Origin: Nipponacmea schrenckii
Lineage: Eukaryota; Mollusca; Gastropoda; Lottiidae
DNA: 64,000 nt
Direction: 5' to 3'
Assembly: GCA_030562195.1 (NCBI GenBank)
Contig: CM060202.1
Span: forward strand, 25,406,317 to 25,470,316
Numbering within the stretch: the first letter of the stretch is position 1; every line of letters begins with the position of its first letter. This document shows, in pieces, positions 20,937-32,775 of the stretch. The notes under the pieces were generated by a model that was not told the origin of the DNA, searched no databases, and worked only from the letters and a program-made list of their open reading frames with translations. The translations under genes and the position numbers were made by a program.

Positions 20937-22055
20937 GTGTTTTCGTTTTGAATAGTATCACAAAGAGTTCCGTGCCGAGAGTTGAAAAACAATCTGAACT
21001 TGGAAAACATTGCAATTATGCTGTCAAATAGCATACACATATATTTATAAAAAAATTAAGATATCAAACAATATTGTAACTAATGTTTGTTCATTTGTCA
21101 CTTCTGTAAAACGTGTTTCATTATATTGTGTTATATTGTAATTGCATTAAATCTTAAACTCTGATAATTCATATCTTCAGAAAAATGGCTTGCACCCCCC
21201 ACTTGCCAGCCACCCCCCCTCCCTATCATTCTATAAGATATAAATTATATATATATGAATTTAACACTTGCAAGTAATTCCTTCAGGGGGATTAAAGTTT
21301 GTTGTGAAAAATACTGATTTTGGGGTGTGAGCTCGTACATTATAGGTGTGGGTACTCTGTAGACAACTACTGTGATGGTGTCAGGGGGGGGGGGGTGCAG
21401 ATCAAACGACGTTCTCTGAATGAACATGAATCAAGTGTTTTCTGATCATAGTTGAGCTACAATTATTTCTGTTTTATTGCACTCTTTACTTTCAACTAAA
21501 ACAAATAGAAAACACCATGCAATGTGCAATGAAATGAAAATGCAGTCAGGGCAGAAGCCCACAAAAATATAAGGTTTACAATTGAGTTTATTTAGATTCA
21601 TCAACACTATGTCATTGTTCAGATTTAGTCAAAAATCGATTTAAACACTTAATATAAAATTATCAAAAAACCTTCACCTAACTGTTAGACCCTAGCTAGC
21701 TATTATAATAGAGAAACACATTCTGAAACGAATATTCAAATGTATTATTTCCTATAAATGATACACGCTACCAATGTTTTTTTAATACACTTAAGTTAAA
21801 TGGCTTATTTCATATTTTATAAAATGATTTTTACCAAAATGAATTAATGTATATAAATTATAAAATATAAATTTGTTTTTTGGTTGGTCCTATCAAAGAT
21901 GTATTATTGGCCAAGATTAAAATTTTCAAATTTTATGTTCAGTCTAAGACGCAGTATCTCTTTAACAAGCACGTCAACATCTATGGAGGCTGATTAGGCC
22001 CACAAATATAACTTCGTCGTTCCGTGCATTCGTCTAACCTTCATTCACCTAACCA
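20937..22055. other. Non-coding 3' flank in block A
   Basis: Matched nearly base for base by 31650-32775. It includes a polypurine/G run (GGGGGGGGGGG at about 21386) and C-rich runs at about 21198 and 21220. No gene is visible. Confidence 0.5.
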
Positions 22056-22508
22056 TGTAATTCTAGCGTCACAGCTACCGTTGGTAGATAAAACACTCCT
22101 TACAAATATGACTTTATTTTGTTTCTTGTATTTGACTAGCGAATCAATAATTGGTAAAAACATCTACACGGAAACGGAGTAACTGGTCTGCACTCGACCG
22201 TCCACTCCTGGTTTCCACTCATATTTATATTCATCTGAGGAAGTAATTAATGTGTTTATTAAAACCAGTATGGTACTATCTTAATGATCAATCTTAACTA
22301 CCGGACAATTAATGACCAAGAACAAAGGTAAAATTACGACTTCCAATAACTGAAGATATTAAGGTGACAATTAATCAAATTATTTGCATATTAAACTCTT
22401 CATGAACTTGGTCAAAATGAGTTTGACACGGCAGCTATTATTTTATATTGTGTTAGTTTTAATAAAAGTTCCACCTGTTTTCTCAAATGAATATAACATC
22501 ATACTACA
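22056..22508 (-). mobile_element. LTR of the env-bearing retroelement, block A copy
   Basis: 453 bp starting TGTAATTCTAGCG and ending ATACTACA on the plus strand (TG...CA in both readings). It matches 32776-33227 and, with a deletion, 38368-38790. In block A only this LTR and the adjoining 3' end of the element (to about 23022) remain. Confidence 0.75.
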
Positions 22509-23022
22509 TCACTCCGGGGGCCGCAATAAAAATATAATTGGTCGCAATTGAAGGAGAAATATATATGGCGAAATATCTAAAAGAAATACAACATTTATAA
22601 AGATGAAACAACACTGAAATGTTTTTTTTTTCTGGAGAAAATGTATGAATACATTTTACTGGATACACGAACCACGATTTTTTTCATAAATATATAATAA
22701 AACACTATTGCATTTGATATTCATTCGTATGCTCACAAGGTGAAATATTTAATTTTATCGATTTTATAATATTCACTATTATCGATTTCACTATATGGAT
22801 TCACTAAACAATTTCACTATTTTCACTATTTTACTGCATGGTTACGGCAGGATTTCTATTGTCCTGACGTTATTTGATGGTGGATCTGGCGAATATTGTC
22901 GACGTGGTGGTGGTGTTCAGGGGGTAGATTATAGTTGTCAATTCTATGTATCCAATGTTCCTTGGTTGTGGCTGTGGCTTTTTACGAAAATTTATCCACC
23001 AAGTCATACAAGGATTCTTTCT
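22509..23022 (-). pseudogene. 3' end of the retroelement (end of env-like gene), truncated
   Basis: Identical in layout to 33228-33740: a polypurine-tract region next to the LTR, about 470 bp of 3' untranslated DNA, and the last residues of the env-like protein (KESLYDLVDKFS-stop, minus strand, about 22984-23022). The sequence then breaks off into unrelated DNA. Confidence 0.65.
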
Positions 23023-23376
23023 AGAGTGATAAATTTTGGCGTCTTTCCCTAGGTTTTTGGAGTCGAGGAATCCATTAAAGTCATTTCCTGGGTGAAAAAA
23101 TTATAGGATAATGGTAAAATCCAAAATGGCTGCAAATATGTTCTCCGCGCCCTTCCATCTCGCCTATCAGGTTCAGAAGTTTGCTAGGAGAATAAAAATT
23201 TGACTTGTATTGTTTCTATTACTATTCATTCTACCCTTGAATACAACATAACCCTGACTCAACAACATTAAAGTTATAAGATTTATTGGGTCTAAACTAT
23301 AATAACTGCGTACATATTCATAACTCCTAGTAATATATATCTCAATACAACAAGAAACGAAACATTGTTATAAAGT
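23023..23376. other. Junction between duplicated blocks, with a 54-bp minisatellite remnant
   Basis: One degenerate copy of the 54-bp unit lies at about 23203-23260 (CATTCTACCCTTGAATACAA). It marks where block B begins, as array 2 precedes the matching sequence in block A. The rest shows nothing recognisable. Confidence 0.55.
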
Positions 23377-23650
23377 ATGCTGTATGACTAGCATTACATA
23401 TTAGTGCTGAACACTACATCTCTCTTTTTTAGAATTTAAGTTATCTAAAATTATACTTTAGACATAGACCACAATGAAAAATATTCAACAGTGACTTTCT
23501 ACTTGAGACAGCAAATAAACTTTGATATAAATAAACAAGTTATTTTACTTAAGACAAGTTATTAACTTAGAGTGGTACCATTTACCTCGTACGTTGCTTG
23601 TATTTAGATTATTAGATAATAAAAATCAATATTCTACGCAACAGTGATGA

Positions 23651-24895
23651 TGTAGCATTGTTATAATTGGTAATTAATTGTTAAGCTCTACTGAATCAAA
23701 AGACTCGCCTTTAGTTAATTTCGCACAGTTAGGAAGATGTTTATATCAAACAGATTCGTTGTGAATCTTATGTCATTAGTGTCACACTTCTAATACTTGA
23801 AAAGTTAAAACCATGAGTTGGGTAATTAATTAAAGGAGCCCAGGCTTTATTTGCTTCGGACAATCATCCGACAGCCTCAAACACATGAAATCTTTTGGTT
23901 AGCTAATCAGAAATAGTCTACAGAACTTACCTTTGAAATTTGAGCCTTCAAATCCATCTGTATCCATAATTATCCGTGTTTGAAAAATCATAATGTCCTA
24001 AGAAATTACGAACGTCCCGCCATATTGGAAAACGGTTCGTCTTGATAATCAAAGAGTTATCCTTCCCGTCGTGCAATAGCGGTCATCTATATACACAGAC
24101 TACAACGCATTTTTCAATTGTAGACTTTGTCAACAGGACACACAATTTTCAGACTGACTGGAGACCAGCCGCGTACAGCACGGAAAAAAAATGAAAAGTG
24201 AAATTTTTTGTTTGAGGTATATTTCAAGGTATTTTACGATTTTCTTAGAGCTTGAGTATTTCTGAGGACTGTTTAAATGTAACAAAGGCCCAAAACGACC
24301 CCTAAAAATCTAGCCTGGGCCTCTTTAAGTATTAAGGTACATCTGGTAAGATGTCTATCTATTTCATAGGACAAGATCTTGCATCTTTTATCGTCACCTA
24401 TCGAGTACTTGAAAAGTAAAACCATGTGTGGGTAAATTGCTGTAGTATTAAGGGACAACAAGGGATGCATTTTAGTTCTATCAGATATCCGTAATTAGGA
24501 ACATCTGGATAGATAATATAAATGTAGGTATTACACTATGAGGGGACATCTAATCTAGGAAACACATCTTTCGACTCATTCACTCTTTGGCAAGGGAAAA
24601 GGACGGTTGACTGTGAACGGAAAGGTCTGAGGTAGATCTTTTGATACAGTAGAGTGCCATTAGTGTTTGATGAAAATAAAGTAGGATTTGTTATATGTTT
24701 TAATGTGCCTTCAATTCATTGTGTCTTGGGAATAGAAGAAGAGTCCAATATCCAATACGTCATAGAACTACTAGCCTAGTAGCAAAGAAAACCTACAACA
24801 GCAAGCCCAAGCTTATATCTCCAACCAAATAGCTTGCCTGCAATATATCAAGAACCTGTCTTCAATATATGCAGAGCGCATGAAGAATATGTCTG
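23651..24895. mobile_element. 1.25-kb insertion specific to block B, containing a TTAA-flanked MITE
   Basis: Block A reads straight from CAACAGTGATGATCACATCA (12872 on), while here 1.25 kb intervenes. Within it, 23830-24328 has 17-bp inverted ends (TTAAAGGAGCCCAGGCT versus TTAAAGAGGCCCAGGCT) and TTAA at both edges, a MITE-like element of about 500 bp. The MITE is flanked by a degenerate direct repeat (ACTTGAAAAGT(T)AAAACCATG at 23797 and 24409). No gene is visible. Confidence 0.5.
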
Positions 24896-25365
24896 CAATG
24901 ATCACATCAGTAGATTTTTTAGAACAAATATTTTCCAAAGAAATGCACGTGGAAAAGAAAATTAAAATGAGCCATCCAATTCCTATGAGGAACTATCTTG
25001 GGTTTATACAATTAAAAGTATACTAATTACTAATATACTAATTTTCCCCGAATCTGAAAGAGCACAGTAAAATTATTTATTAAGATATGCTGTATGGTGA
25101 GCAAAGAACTGATGTCGATATTAAATTTGATAACATAGTTTAATGAGTTAGGCGAAATGTATCCAATCAAATGGATTATGCATTCGTTTTGCCATTCGTT
25201 TATTATTCTATTTAATCATGTATTTATATTTGATATTTGATCTACATATTTGGAGAAATATAAGAGTATAAATAAATAAAGACTACTTGAGTTTATTCAA
25301 TGAAAAGACACTGACTATAAATAATTCATTGACATCCATTATTATCTGTATCTGCTTTTATACAG

Positions 25366-25494
25366 ATATGTCAGCAGAAAATTTTAATGGTCTTACAGTT
25401 AGTGGTATGTTTATTTTAATTGCTGCTTGTCCAATATCAGTAGCTGTTATTGTAATTATAATTGAAGTTGCCTTGTATAAGAAAAATTTTCTGA
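25366..25494 (+). CDS. Alternative transmembrane exon 3B of the Ig receptor gene
   Basis: Block B paralogue of the exon at 18428, with the same acceptor (CTTTTATACAG), donor (GTAAGT), length (129 nt) and phase 1 borders. It encodes DMSAENFNGLTVSG, then MFILIAACPISVAVIVIIIE and VALYKKNFL. A Cys replaces the helix Gly, giving a possible palmitoylation or dimer site (inference). It would splice to the tail exon at 26286. Confidence 0.7.
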
Positions 25495-26285
25495 GTAAGT
25501 CATTTACTGTAACATCTTCTGCTTTATGTGTCTACTAAATACAAGGTTCTAATCTGTATTTCGTCAACACCGATTGTCCATTTTCTGTTAACTGTTAACA
25601 CTGTACCATAAGTATAACAACATGATTAATGCTATGCTGATACTTTACTATACAATACTTTGATATACTATACGTTTATCGCAACTATACTTAATGCTTT
25701 ATCAATGCAATACTTATACATCTTTCTATGCTAAAACTCTATCACTTATATTCTTAATACTTTGTCGCTACTATACTAATACCTTACTAAAAATTTACTA
25801 TTGCTTTACTAATACTTTACCCATGCTTTTATTATTTACATTTATTATACCGATGAACACAATATAGGTCTGACTTTTTGTTGAGAACTTTAGAGACGAC
25901 GAAAGGTTAAAATATTTCAAGAAAACTCGATGCTGGATTTGATTTCTAAAAGTCAGATTATCTTGATGATTATCTTCTTTTACGAAAACAGTTAAAAGCT
26001 AAACAAAATTTAAACAGCTAAAATAATATTTGTTTTGATTTTTCAGAATGGATACAGTTGGTGAGAAAATCAATGACGTCAGAAGGTTGCGTTATTTTCC
26101 TTATTAGCGCCTTATATATTATGTGATCGAATAGTTTTAGTCTAAATTCAAACTGTGATGTTAGACTGGCTTCAGATATGTTGGTACAATTTTTCACGAG
26201 AAGAAGATCTCACAATGTTTCATAGGGATACATGTATATGAAACGAACTAACATTGTAAAATATTTGATTTATATTTAATTACAG

Positions 26286-26437
26286 ATGAAGTTACACGTA
26301 AAACACAAGATGAATCGTTACTAGAGAGTAGGGGTGAAGATATTTCTAAAACAATAGATTGTATTGTATTGTTTTATTGCCGTATACAAAGGTACATGAG
26401 CATTAACAAACAAACATTTGACATAATAAGCGGATAG
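26286..26437 (+). CDS. Cytoplasmic tail exon B, interrupted by a LINE
   Basis: After TTAATTACAG the exon begins AT-GAA-GTT, as in exon A, and encodes DESLLESRGEDISKTID, one DxxLL unit. At about 26360 it runs into the 3' end of a LINE. The frame then reads 23 LINE-derived residues to TAG 26435-26437. The original continuation lies on the far side of the LINE at 31003-31056. The first repeat unit is fused or shortened relative to exon A. If spliced and expressed, the protein keeps one DxxLL motif with a new C-terminus; this is inference. Confidence 0.55.
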
Positions 26438-26508
26438 CGGAGGGTTTATAAAGCTTAATATATAACATATAAATATAATAGTATATGAAATAAATAAATA
26501 TAAATAAG

Positions 26509-29500
26509 TTATCTTAAATTATCTTTTAACATTTTATTTCTTTTATTAGTAGAAAAATATAAGAATTTACCAAGTCTTTTGAGGACAATATGGCTATGTG
26601 AGTTTAACAACAAGACTAGTTTCCACATTGAGGGAGTTTTCCAATAATATTCATTTATACATTTACTTCTTATTTCATGATAGAGTGGGCAAATTAATGT
26701 AAAGTGATATTCGTCCTCGATTTCATTTTTATTACAGAATGTACATAATCTTTCATTTCTGTCAGTTTTAACATATCGGCCTGTCTCGATCATCAGGCTG
26801 TGTGCAGATATACGATATTTACATATTAAATCATAATGATCGATATTTTTACATAGATAATATTGTAATTCGTAGTTATTATTAAAATACTGATACATGC
26901 TACATCTCAAAGATGATTGAATATTACACCTTGCTTTTTGTATATAAATATCTTTGATTCTCTGTGAAATTTCATAAATAAATATTAATTCATTGTCTAC
27001 TTTTTGGTTATGCCAAACATAGCCGAACCCATTTTCTTCAAGAGTACATTTTACAAAATCAATCCAGGGATTGTAACTTTTACCCGAAATTAAACATTTA
27101 TACATATCATCATAACATGCTCTTATTATTACATTTTTACTTTTAATAATTTTTAACCAATATTTAATAATAGATATTTGCCGTCTTAAAAACATTGGGT
27201 GTCTACCTAGTTCAAAATATACAAGAAAATTTGACGTAGAAGTTCTCACTCCTAAAACCTTTTTACAGAATTTGCTATGAACCTTTTCAATATCTTCAGC
27301 AGGGTGAAATCCCCATACTTCCGAAGCATAATTTAATACAGGGCTTATATATGTGTCAAATACGTTAATACTTGTTACAGTGTTAAAATGGATTTCCTGG
27401 ATAACTTTGAGTATACCAAAGTAAGCCTTCTGACCTTGTGCAGCGATTGTCTTTTGTGTAGTATTAAAGCGTCCATTATAGTTACATACGACTCCAAGAT
27501 AATTAAATGAGTTAACAATTTCTATATGCACATTATTATACCACCAGGTTTCATTTGCACGAAGCTTACCTGCGTTTCTAAATACTAATACCTTCGTTTT
27601 ATCTACATTTACAATTAAGCTATTATTTGAACAATACACACTAACAGCGTTAATCATTTCCTGTAAATTTTCTGGTGTTTCACTTAGTAACACAGTATCA
27701 TCTGCGTACATTATAAGTAGCAAATTTATATCATTTATCTTAATCGATTTACAATTGTAGTTAAGTAATTCTGTCTCAATGTCGTGTACATATAAAGAAT
27801 ATAATAAAGGAGAAAGTGACTCGCCTTGCATCAGACCCGATGTACATGAGAAATATTCTGAGATTTCACCTTTAAATTTGACACGAGATTTAAGTCTGGA
27901 GTACATAGACATGATCAAATTTAGGAATTTACAAGAAATACCCGTGTTTATCAGCTTATACCATAGTCGTCCATGACAGATACTATGAAATGCTTTTGAG
28001 TAATCCAAAAAGCAGGCATATAATCTCGATTTACTTTTGAGTAATTTCATAACTAAGTTTTGCAAAACAAATATGGCATCTGTGGTGCCAAGACCTGCTC
28101 TAAATCCAAAAAAAGAATCGGGTAGTGCATTATATTTATCGATAAATGTAGATAGTCTAGAGTTTAGTATAGCGGTGAATAGTTTACCCATGTGACTGAC
28201 GAGAGTTATCCCTCGATAATTACCCTCAACATTGGCATCGTTTTTCTTAAATAATGGAATTATGTTACCGACGGCCCACTGATGTGGGAAATCCCCTGAT
28301 AACAGGATGTGATTAAAAAGTTTACATAATATAGGAGTCAAGATACCTTTAAATTCAATGAAATATTCATTTAATAGTTTATCTGATCCATTACTTTTAT
28401 CACGTTTTAGATTACCGATTGCTCTGAAAATTTCCGCTTCTGTTATCTGACAATCAAGTTCATCCACTATTATGTCGGGGGAGATGTTTCCAGCTTCACT
28501 GACCACATTTTGTTCATTCCCGACTAGGTTTTTGAAATAATTACCAAATTCATTTACTGTTAAGGATGTATATGGTTGACGAGCTTTCTTCTTAAATCGT
28601 TTATAAAATAGTTTCGGATTATGTAGTCGTGTGTATTCTAGGAGATTTCCTTCGTAAGACAAGTATTCTCGTTTTAAACGCCGTTCAAGTTTTTTGTAAA
28701 TGCTTTTATGATATGTTAGGTTTTCTCGATTTATTTTAGTCCTGTTCTGGTTAAATACCCACAGGGAATGTTTATATTTATTAAAGGCATCGTGGCAGTT
28801 ATCGTTAAACCAATGTTGACTCCTTTTTATTTTGTCCTTTGGTTTGCCTACTCTGACACAGTTGTCACATGGCCTAAATATTACAGAGTTTTTAGTACAA
28901 CTTCGTTCGAATATGTTATTAAGACTGTCATTAAATGTTTTCACAATGTCAGAGATAGGTGTGTTTTGTTCACATTGGGTTCGGAAATCAGATTCAATAT
29001 CATCAATACAGTTCAGCAGCTTACTAAACATCGTCTGCTTGTCTTCAACATTCCATTTAGTCGTCTGCACGACTTCGCGCGTACACTCACACATTGACCG
29101 ACATATCATACTATCACATTTGATCGAGGTGAATAAGGGGGCGTGGTCTGAGTATGTTGTGAAATTTCCCACTTCAAAATTTTCAAAAAATGTATCCAAA
29201 TGTCTATCTACTATGAGATAATCTATGACACTAGATCCAATACTACTTGTAAACGTATACTGACTATTTATATCCGATTGACCATTTTTGATACGCAAAT
29301 TGCATGTCCTGCACAATGTTAACAGCTTATTCCCAAATGTATTTGCACATACATTATCATCTGTCTTTTTCTGGGTAACAATCGGTTCATCTTCTTCTTA
29401 CACAATAATATCACTCAAAATTTCAGAAATGTCCTGATTTAATTTATCATTGATAATTATCTCATTACCTTTGCCTACCCTACTATTAAAATCACCAATC

Positions 29501-29940
29501 AGTGCAACCACACCTTTATTTTTAAATTGAGCAATGTCATCCTCGAGCTTATCAAACAAATTACAGTCATAATGCTTATAAAATACTGATTTTTCTGGGG
29601 GTACATACACAAAACACATATATAAATCCTCATTTTTATCAAAGAGTTTTTTGTCAAATTTCACCCATATTAAGCTGTCTTCATTAGTTTTAACAATATT
29701 AGCATATCTATTTAACCATGGTTTAATTAGTAATACACAGTCTCCCCCTTTACATTTTTGCCTTTTAATGACCTTTGTTATAAATCCCTGACATTTGATT
29801 TCACTATTCACCTTAATCCAGCATTCAGAGAAGAATATCACATCCTCATTTTTTATAATTTCTATAAAATTTCCATCTTGTAATTTTGTATATAAATTTC
29901 TTTGACAATTCCATGCACACATTCTCAGATTATTATTCAA
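26509..29940 (-). pseudogene. LINE ORF2: AP endonuclease and reverse transcriptase, one in-frame stop
   Basis: The frame runs 1143 codons from ATG 29940 to the stop at 26509, broken only by TAA at 29398-29400. The N-terminal part (MNNNLRMCAWNCQRNL, FFSECW, ALIGDFNSRVG, then TYSDHAPL) is an APE-like endonuclease with the expected Asn, Glu, Asp-x-Asn and Ser-Asp-His. The RT part has FRAGLGTTDAIF, ACFLDYSKAFHSI, GLMQGESLSPLLYSLYVHD and the catalytic MYADDTVLL. A C-terminal CTFCNKNE ... HFTLICP gives a C-C-H-C zinc-knuckle-like motif. These make it a jockey/I/L1-superclade element; I did not resolve the clade. With a single nonsense change it is young. Confidence 0.85.
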
Positions 29941-29958
29941 TGACCCCCCATGCCTGTC

Positions 29959-30612
29959 CTATTGTTTATATTCTATATCATTTATAAATAACTTATTGTA
30001 TACTAGTTTCATTTTAGTACCTGGATTCTTCTGTCTTTCCTCCTTCATTACTTTCACAAGTCTTCTTCTTTCATTTCCTATCTCAACTGGGAACTGCTCA
30101 TATACAAAGTGGTTTGTATCCTTAAGGCTCCTGGTGTTATATCTAACTAAATCTTTGTCTTTTCTCTGTAAAAATTCCACACAAATCTTTCTAGGTTTAC
30201 TCTTTCTATCTCCAAATCTGTTCACTCTTTCGAATTGCATTTTTGTAACAATATCTGCTGGAATTTTCATCATATTTTCCATAAATCCCCTCACTTTTCT
30301 TTCAGTTTCTTTTGAGTTTTCATCATCATCTTCACAAATCTTAGTAAATACCAGATTATTCTGCATAGACCTGGCCTTCATATGTACTATGTCTTCCTTC
30401 AGTTGTCTATTTTCCCCTTCGATTCTTTTGAGAGAATTCTGCAAGACCCCAGTTTTATTGGTTAAAAGTGTTGTTTCTTGGATAATACTTGCCATCTCTT
30501 CTCTGAGACCACTCACATTTTCCTGAATCCTTTTAATTTCAGGCTGTATTTCAGATTTCATTTCTTCTAGTTTATAGTTGATCTCTTCAGTTCTGTATGT
30601 TAAATGTCTCAT
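29959..30612 (-). CDS. LINE ORF1: coiled-coil RNA-binding protein (L1 ORF1p-like)
   Basis: The intact 217-residue frame has a heptad-rich coiled coil over residues 1-85 (EEINYKLEEMKSEIQPEIKR type). An RRM-like region from about 88 starts at SMQNNLVFTKI, and a C-terminal basic domain includes GNERRRLVKVMKEERQK. This three-part layout is that of L1-type ORF1 proteins, which trimerise and coat the element's RNA. ORF2 follows after 18 bp, so the two are bicistronic. Confidence 0.75.
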   Translation of the reverse strand: MRHLTYRTEEINYKLEEMKSEIQPEIKRIQENVSGLREEMASIIQETTLLTNKTGVLQNSLKRIEGENRQLKEDIVHMKARSMQNNLVFTKICEDDDENSKETERKVRGFMENMMKIPADIVTKMQFERVNRFGDRKSKPRKICVEFLQRKDKDLVRYNTRSLKDTNHFVYEQFPVEIGNERRRLVKVMKEERQKNPGTKMKLVYNKLFINDIEYKQ

Positions 30613-31001
30613 GTTGTTTAGTAATTCCTGGGCCCATGATGGGCTGGTGTTGATGCCAAGAAATTTGTCTGAGGTGCTGGGAATATATATGTTGAGTTTA
30701 GATCAGTGTGTTGACCCTCCATTGTTGATTCTAAACCTCTTCTGGTAATGTCATGAAATGCCCTATGACGTCACTCTTTGTTTACAATCTTGAATGTCTT
30801 ACCATAAAGTGTAATTCATACATTCAACGAGTGCTGTATTGGTGTCGATCTATGAACCATCTGAAGCTTGAGTAATAATACTAACTATTCTTCATTAAAG
30901 CTTTCATAAATGCAGGCGTAATTACAGTATTTAAGAAATTTCAGTTAGAAGATTCAACACGTCTACACACCCTCCGCCATCTTAGAGGACTTGATGGTGA
31001 T
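30613..31001 (-). promoter_or_regulatory. LINE 5' untranslated region with a YY1-like site at its 5' end
   Basis: Reading the minus strand from about 31001, the element begins near CCTCTAAGATGGCGGAGG. AAGATGGCGG is the core of the YY1 site that fixes the start of transcription in mammalian L1 (established for L1). Here the same core lies within about 30 bp of the apparent 5' end. Confidence 0.45.
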
Positions 31002-31002
31002 A

Positions 31003-31056
31003 GTACACCATGATACACCATTACTAGAGAGTAGAGATGAAGGTCAATCAAAGTAA
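31003..31056 (+). pseudogene. Displaced end of tail exon B
   Basis: The frame VHHDTPLLESRDEGQSK ending at TAA 31054-31056 is the last DxxLL unit of the tail, identical to the end of exon A beyond its nonsense codon. The LINE separates it from the exon start by 4.6 kb. It no longer has an acceptor of its own. Confidence 0.7.
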
Positions 31057-31156
31057 AGCCTTGACTCAATAATTACAGAAGAATGTAGATAATGGGTGAC
31101 TAGAGAAACCGTATTAATGTTTTAAATTGAACGCTACTAATTAAAACTATACCTCT

Positions 31157-31648
31157 TGGTATTTGTTATTATTTGTTATTGAATTGTCCTAGTTTTATAG
31201 AGTTTTGGTATTTGTTATTATTTGCTATTGAATTGTCCTAGTTTTATAGAGTTTTGGCATTTGTTATTATTTGCTATTGAATTGTCCTAGTTTTATAGAG
31301 TTTTGGTATTTGTTATTATTTGCTATTGAATTGAACTAGTTTTATAGAGTTTTGGTATTTGTTATTATTTGCTATTGAATTGTCTTAGTTTTATAGAGTT
31401 TTGGTATTTGTTATTATTTGCTATTGAATTGTCCTAGTTTTATAGAGTTTTGGTATTTGTTATTATTTGCTATTAAATTGTCCTAGTTTTATTGAGTTTT
31501 CTTATTTGTTATTATTTGGTAATGGATTGTCCTAGTTTTATTGAGTTTTCTTATTTGTTATTATTTGATATTGAATTGTCCTAGTTTTATAGAGTTTTAG
31601 TATTTGTTATTATTTGCTATTGAATTGTCCTAGTTAGGTAGAGTTTTG
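31157..31648. repeat. 49-bp minisatellite, block B (about 10 copies)
   Basis: Same unit as at 19925-20936, with about half the copies. It starts right after the shared ACTATACCTCTT, so block B also lost the 240 bp that precede the array in block A. Confidence 0.9.
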
Positions 31649-32775
31649 TGTTTTCGTTTTGAATAGTATCACAAAGAGTTCCGTGCCGAGAGTTGAAAAA
31701 CAATCTGATCTTGGAAAACATTGCAATTATGCTGTCAAATAGCATACACATATATTTATAAAAAAAATTAAGATATCAAACAATATTGTAACTAATGTTT
31801 GTTCATTTGTCACTTCTGTAAAACTTGTTTCATTATATTGTGTTATATTGTAATTGTATTAAATCTTAATCTCTGATAATTCATATCTTCAGAAAAATGG
31901 CTTGCACCCCCCCACTCGCCAGCCACCCCCCCCCCTATCATTCTATAAGATATAAATTATATATAAATTTTCATGAATTTAACAATTCCTTAAGGGAGAT
32001 AAAAGTTTGTTGTGGAAAATTCTGATTTTGGGGTGTGAGCTCGTACATTGTAGGTGTGGGTACTCTGTAGACAACTACTGTGATGGTGTCGGGGGGGGGG
32101 GGGGGGTTGGGTCAGATCAAACGACGTTCTCTGAATGAACATGAATCAAGTGTTTTCTGATCATAGTTGACCTACAATTATTTCTGTTTTATTGCACTCT
32201 TTACTTTCAACTAAAACAAATAGAAAACACCATGCAATGTGCAATGAAATGAAAATGCAGTCAGGGCAGAAGCCCACAAAAATATAAGGTTTACAATTGA
32301 GTTTATTTAGATTCATTAACACTATGTCATTGTCCAGATTTAGTCAAAAATAGATTTAAACGATTAATATAAAATTATCAAAAAACCTTCACCTAACTGT
32401 TAGACCCTAGCTAGCTATTATAATAGAGAAACACATTCTGAAACGAGTATTCAAATGACTGTATTATTTCCTTGAAACGATACACGCTACCAATGTTTTT
32501 TTAATACACTTAAGTTAAATGGCTTATTTCATATTTTATAAAATGATTTTTACCAAAATGAATTAATGTATTTAAATTATAAAATATAAATTTGTTTTTT
32601 GGTTGGTCCTATCATAGATGTATTATTGGCCAAGATTAAAATTTTCAAATTTTATGTTCAGTCTAAGACGCAGTATCTCTTTAACAAGCACGTCAACATC
32701 TATGGCGGCTGATTAGGCCCACAAATATAACTTCGTTCGTCCCGTGCATTCGTCTAACCTTCATTCGCCTAACCA
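31649..32775. other. Non-coding 3' flank in block B
   Basis: Near-identical copy of 20937-22055, including the G run (32090-32108) and the C runs. No gene is visible. Confidence 0.5.

Larger units (their letters stand above)
18075..23022. repeat. Block A of a large tandem segmental duplication
   Basis: From TGAGCCATCCAATTCCTATG at 18075 to about 23022 this block matches 24968-33740 at high identity. The only large differences are a LINE in the second copy, a shorter 49-bp minisatellite there, and loss of about 240 bp before it. The block carries one transmembrane exon, one tail exon, the minisatellite and the 3' end plus LTR of a retroelement. The duplication therefore created a second set of 3' exons. 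Confidence 0.85.
26360..31001 (-). mobile_element. Nearly complete APE-type LINE (non-LTR retrotransposon)
   Basis: About 4.64 kb: 5' untranslated region (30613-31001), ORF1 (29959-30612), ORF2 (26509-29940) and a short 3' end with an ACAATACAATAC tail. It landed inside tail exon B of the Ig receptor gene in antisense orientation. The only obvious coding lesion is one stop codon in ORF2. Block A lacks it, so it arrived after the segmental duplication. A target duplication is not clear beyond a few bases (GATA). Confidence 0.85.

Noticed and set aside
27779..30526. Plus-strand frames of 65-176 codons across the LINE
   Set aside because: They lie opposite the LINE ORF1 and ORF2 and contain no domain.
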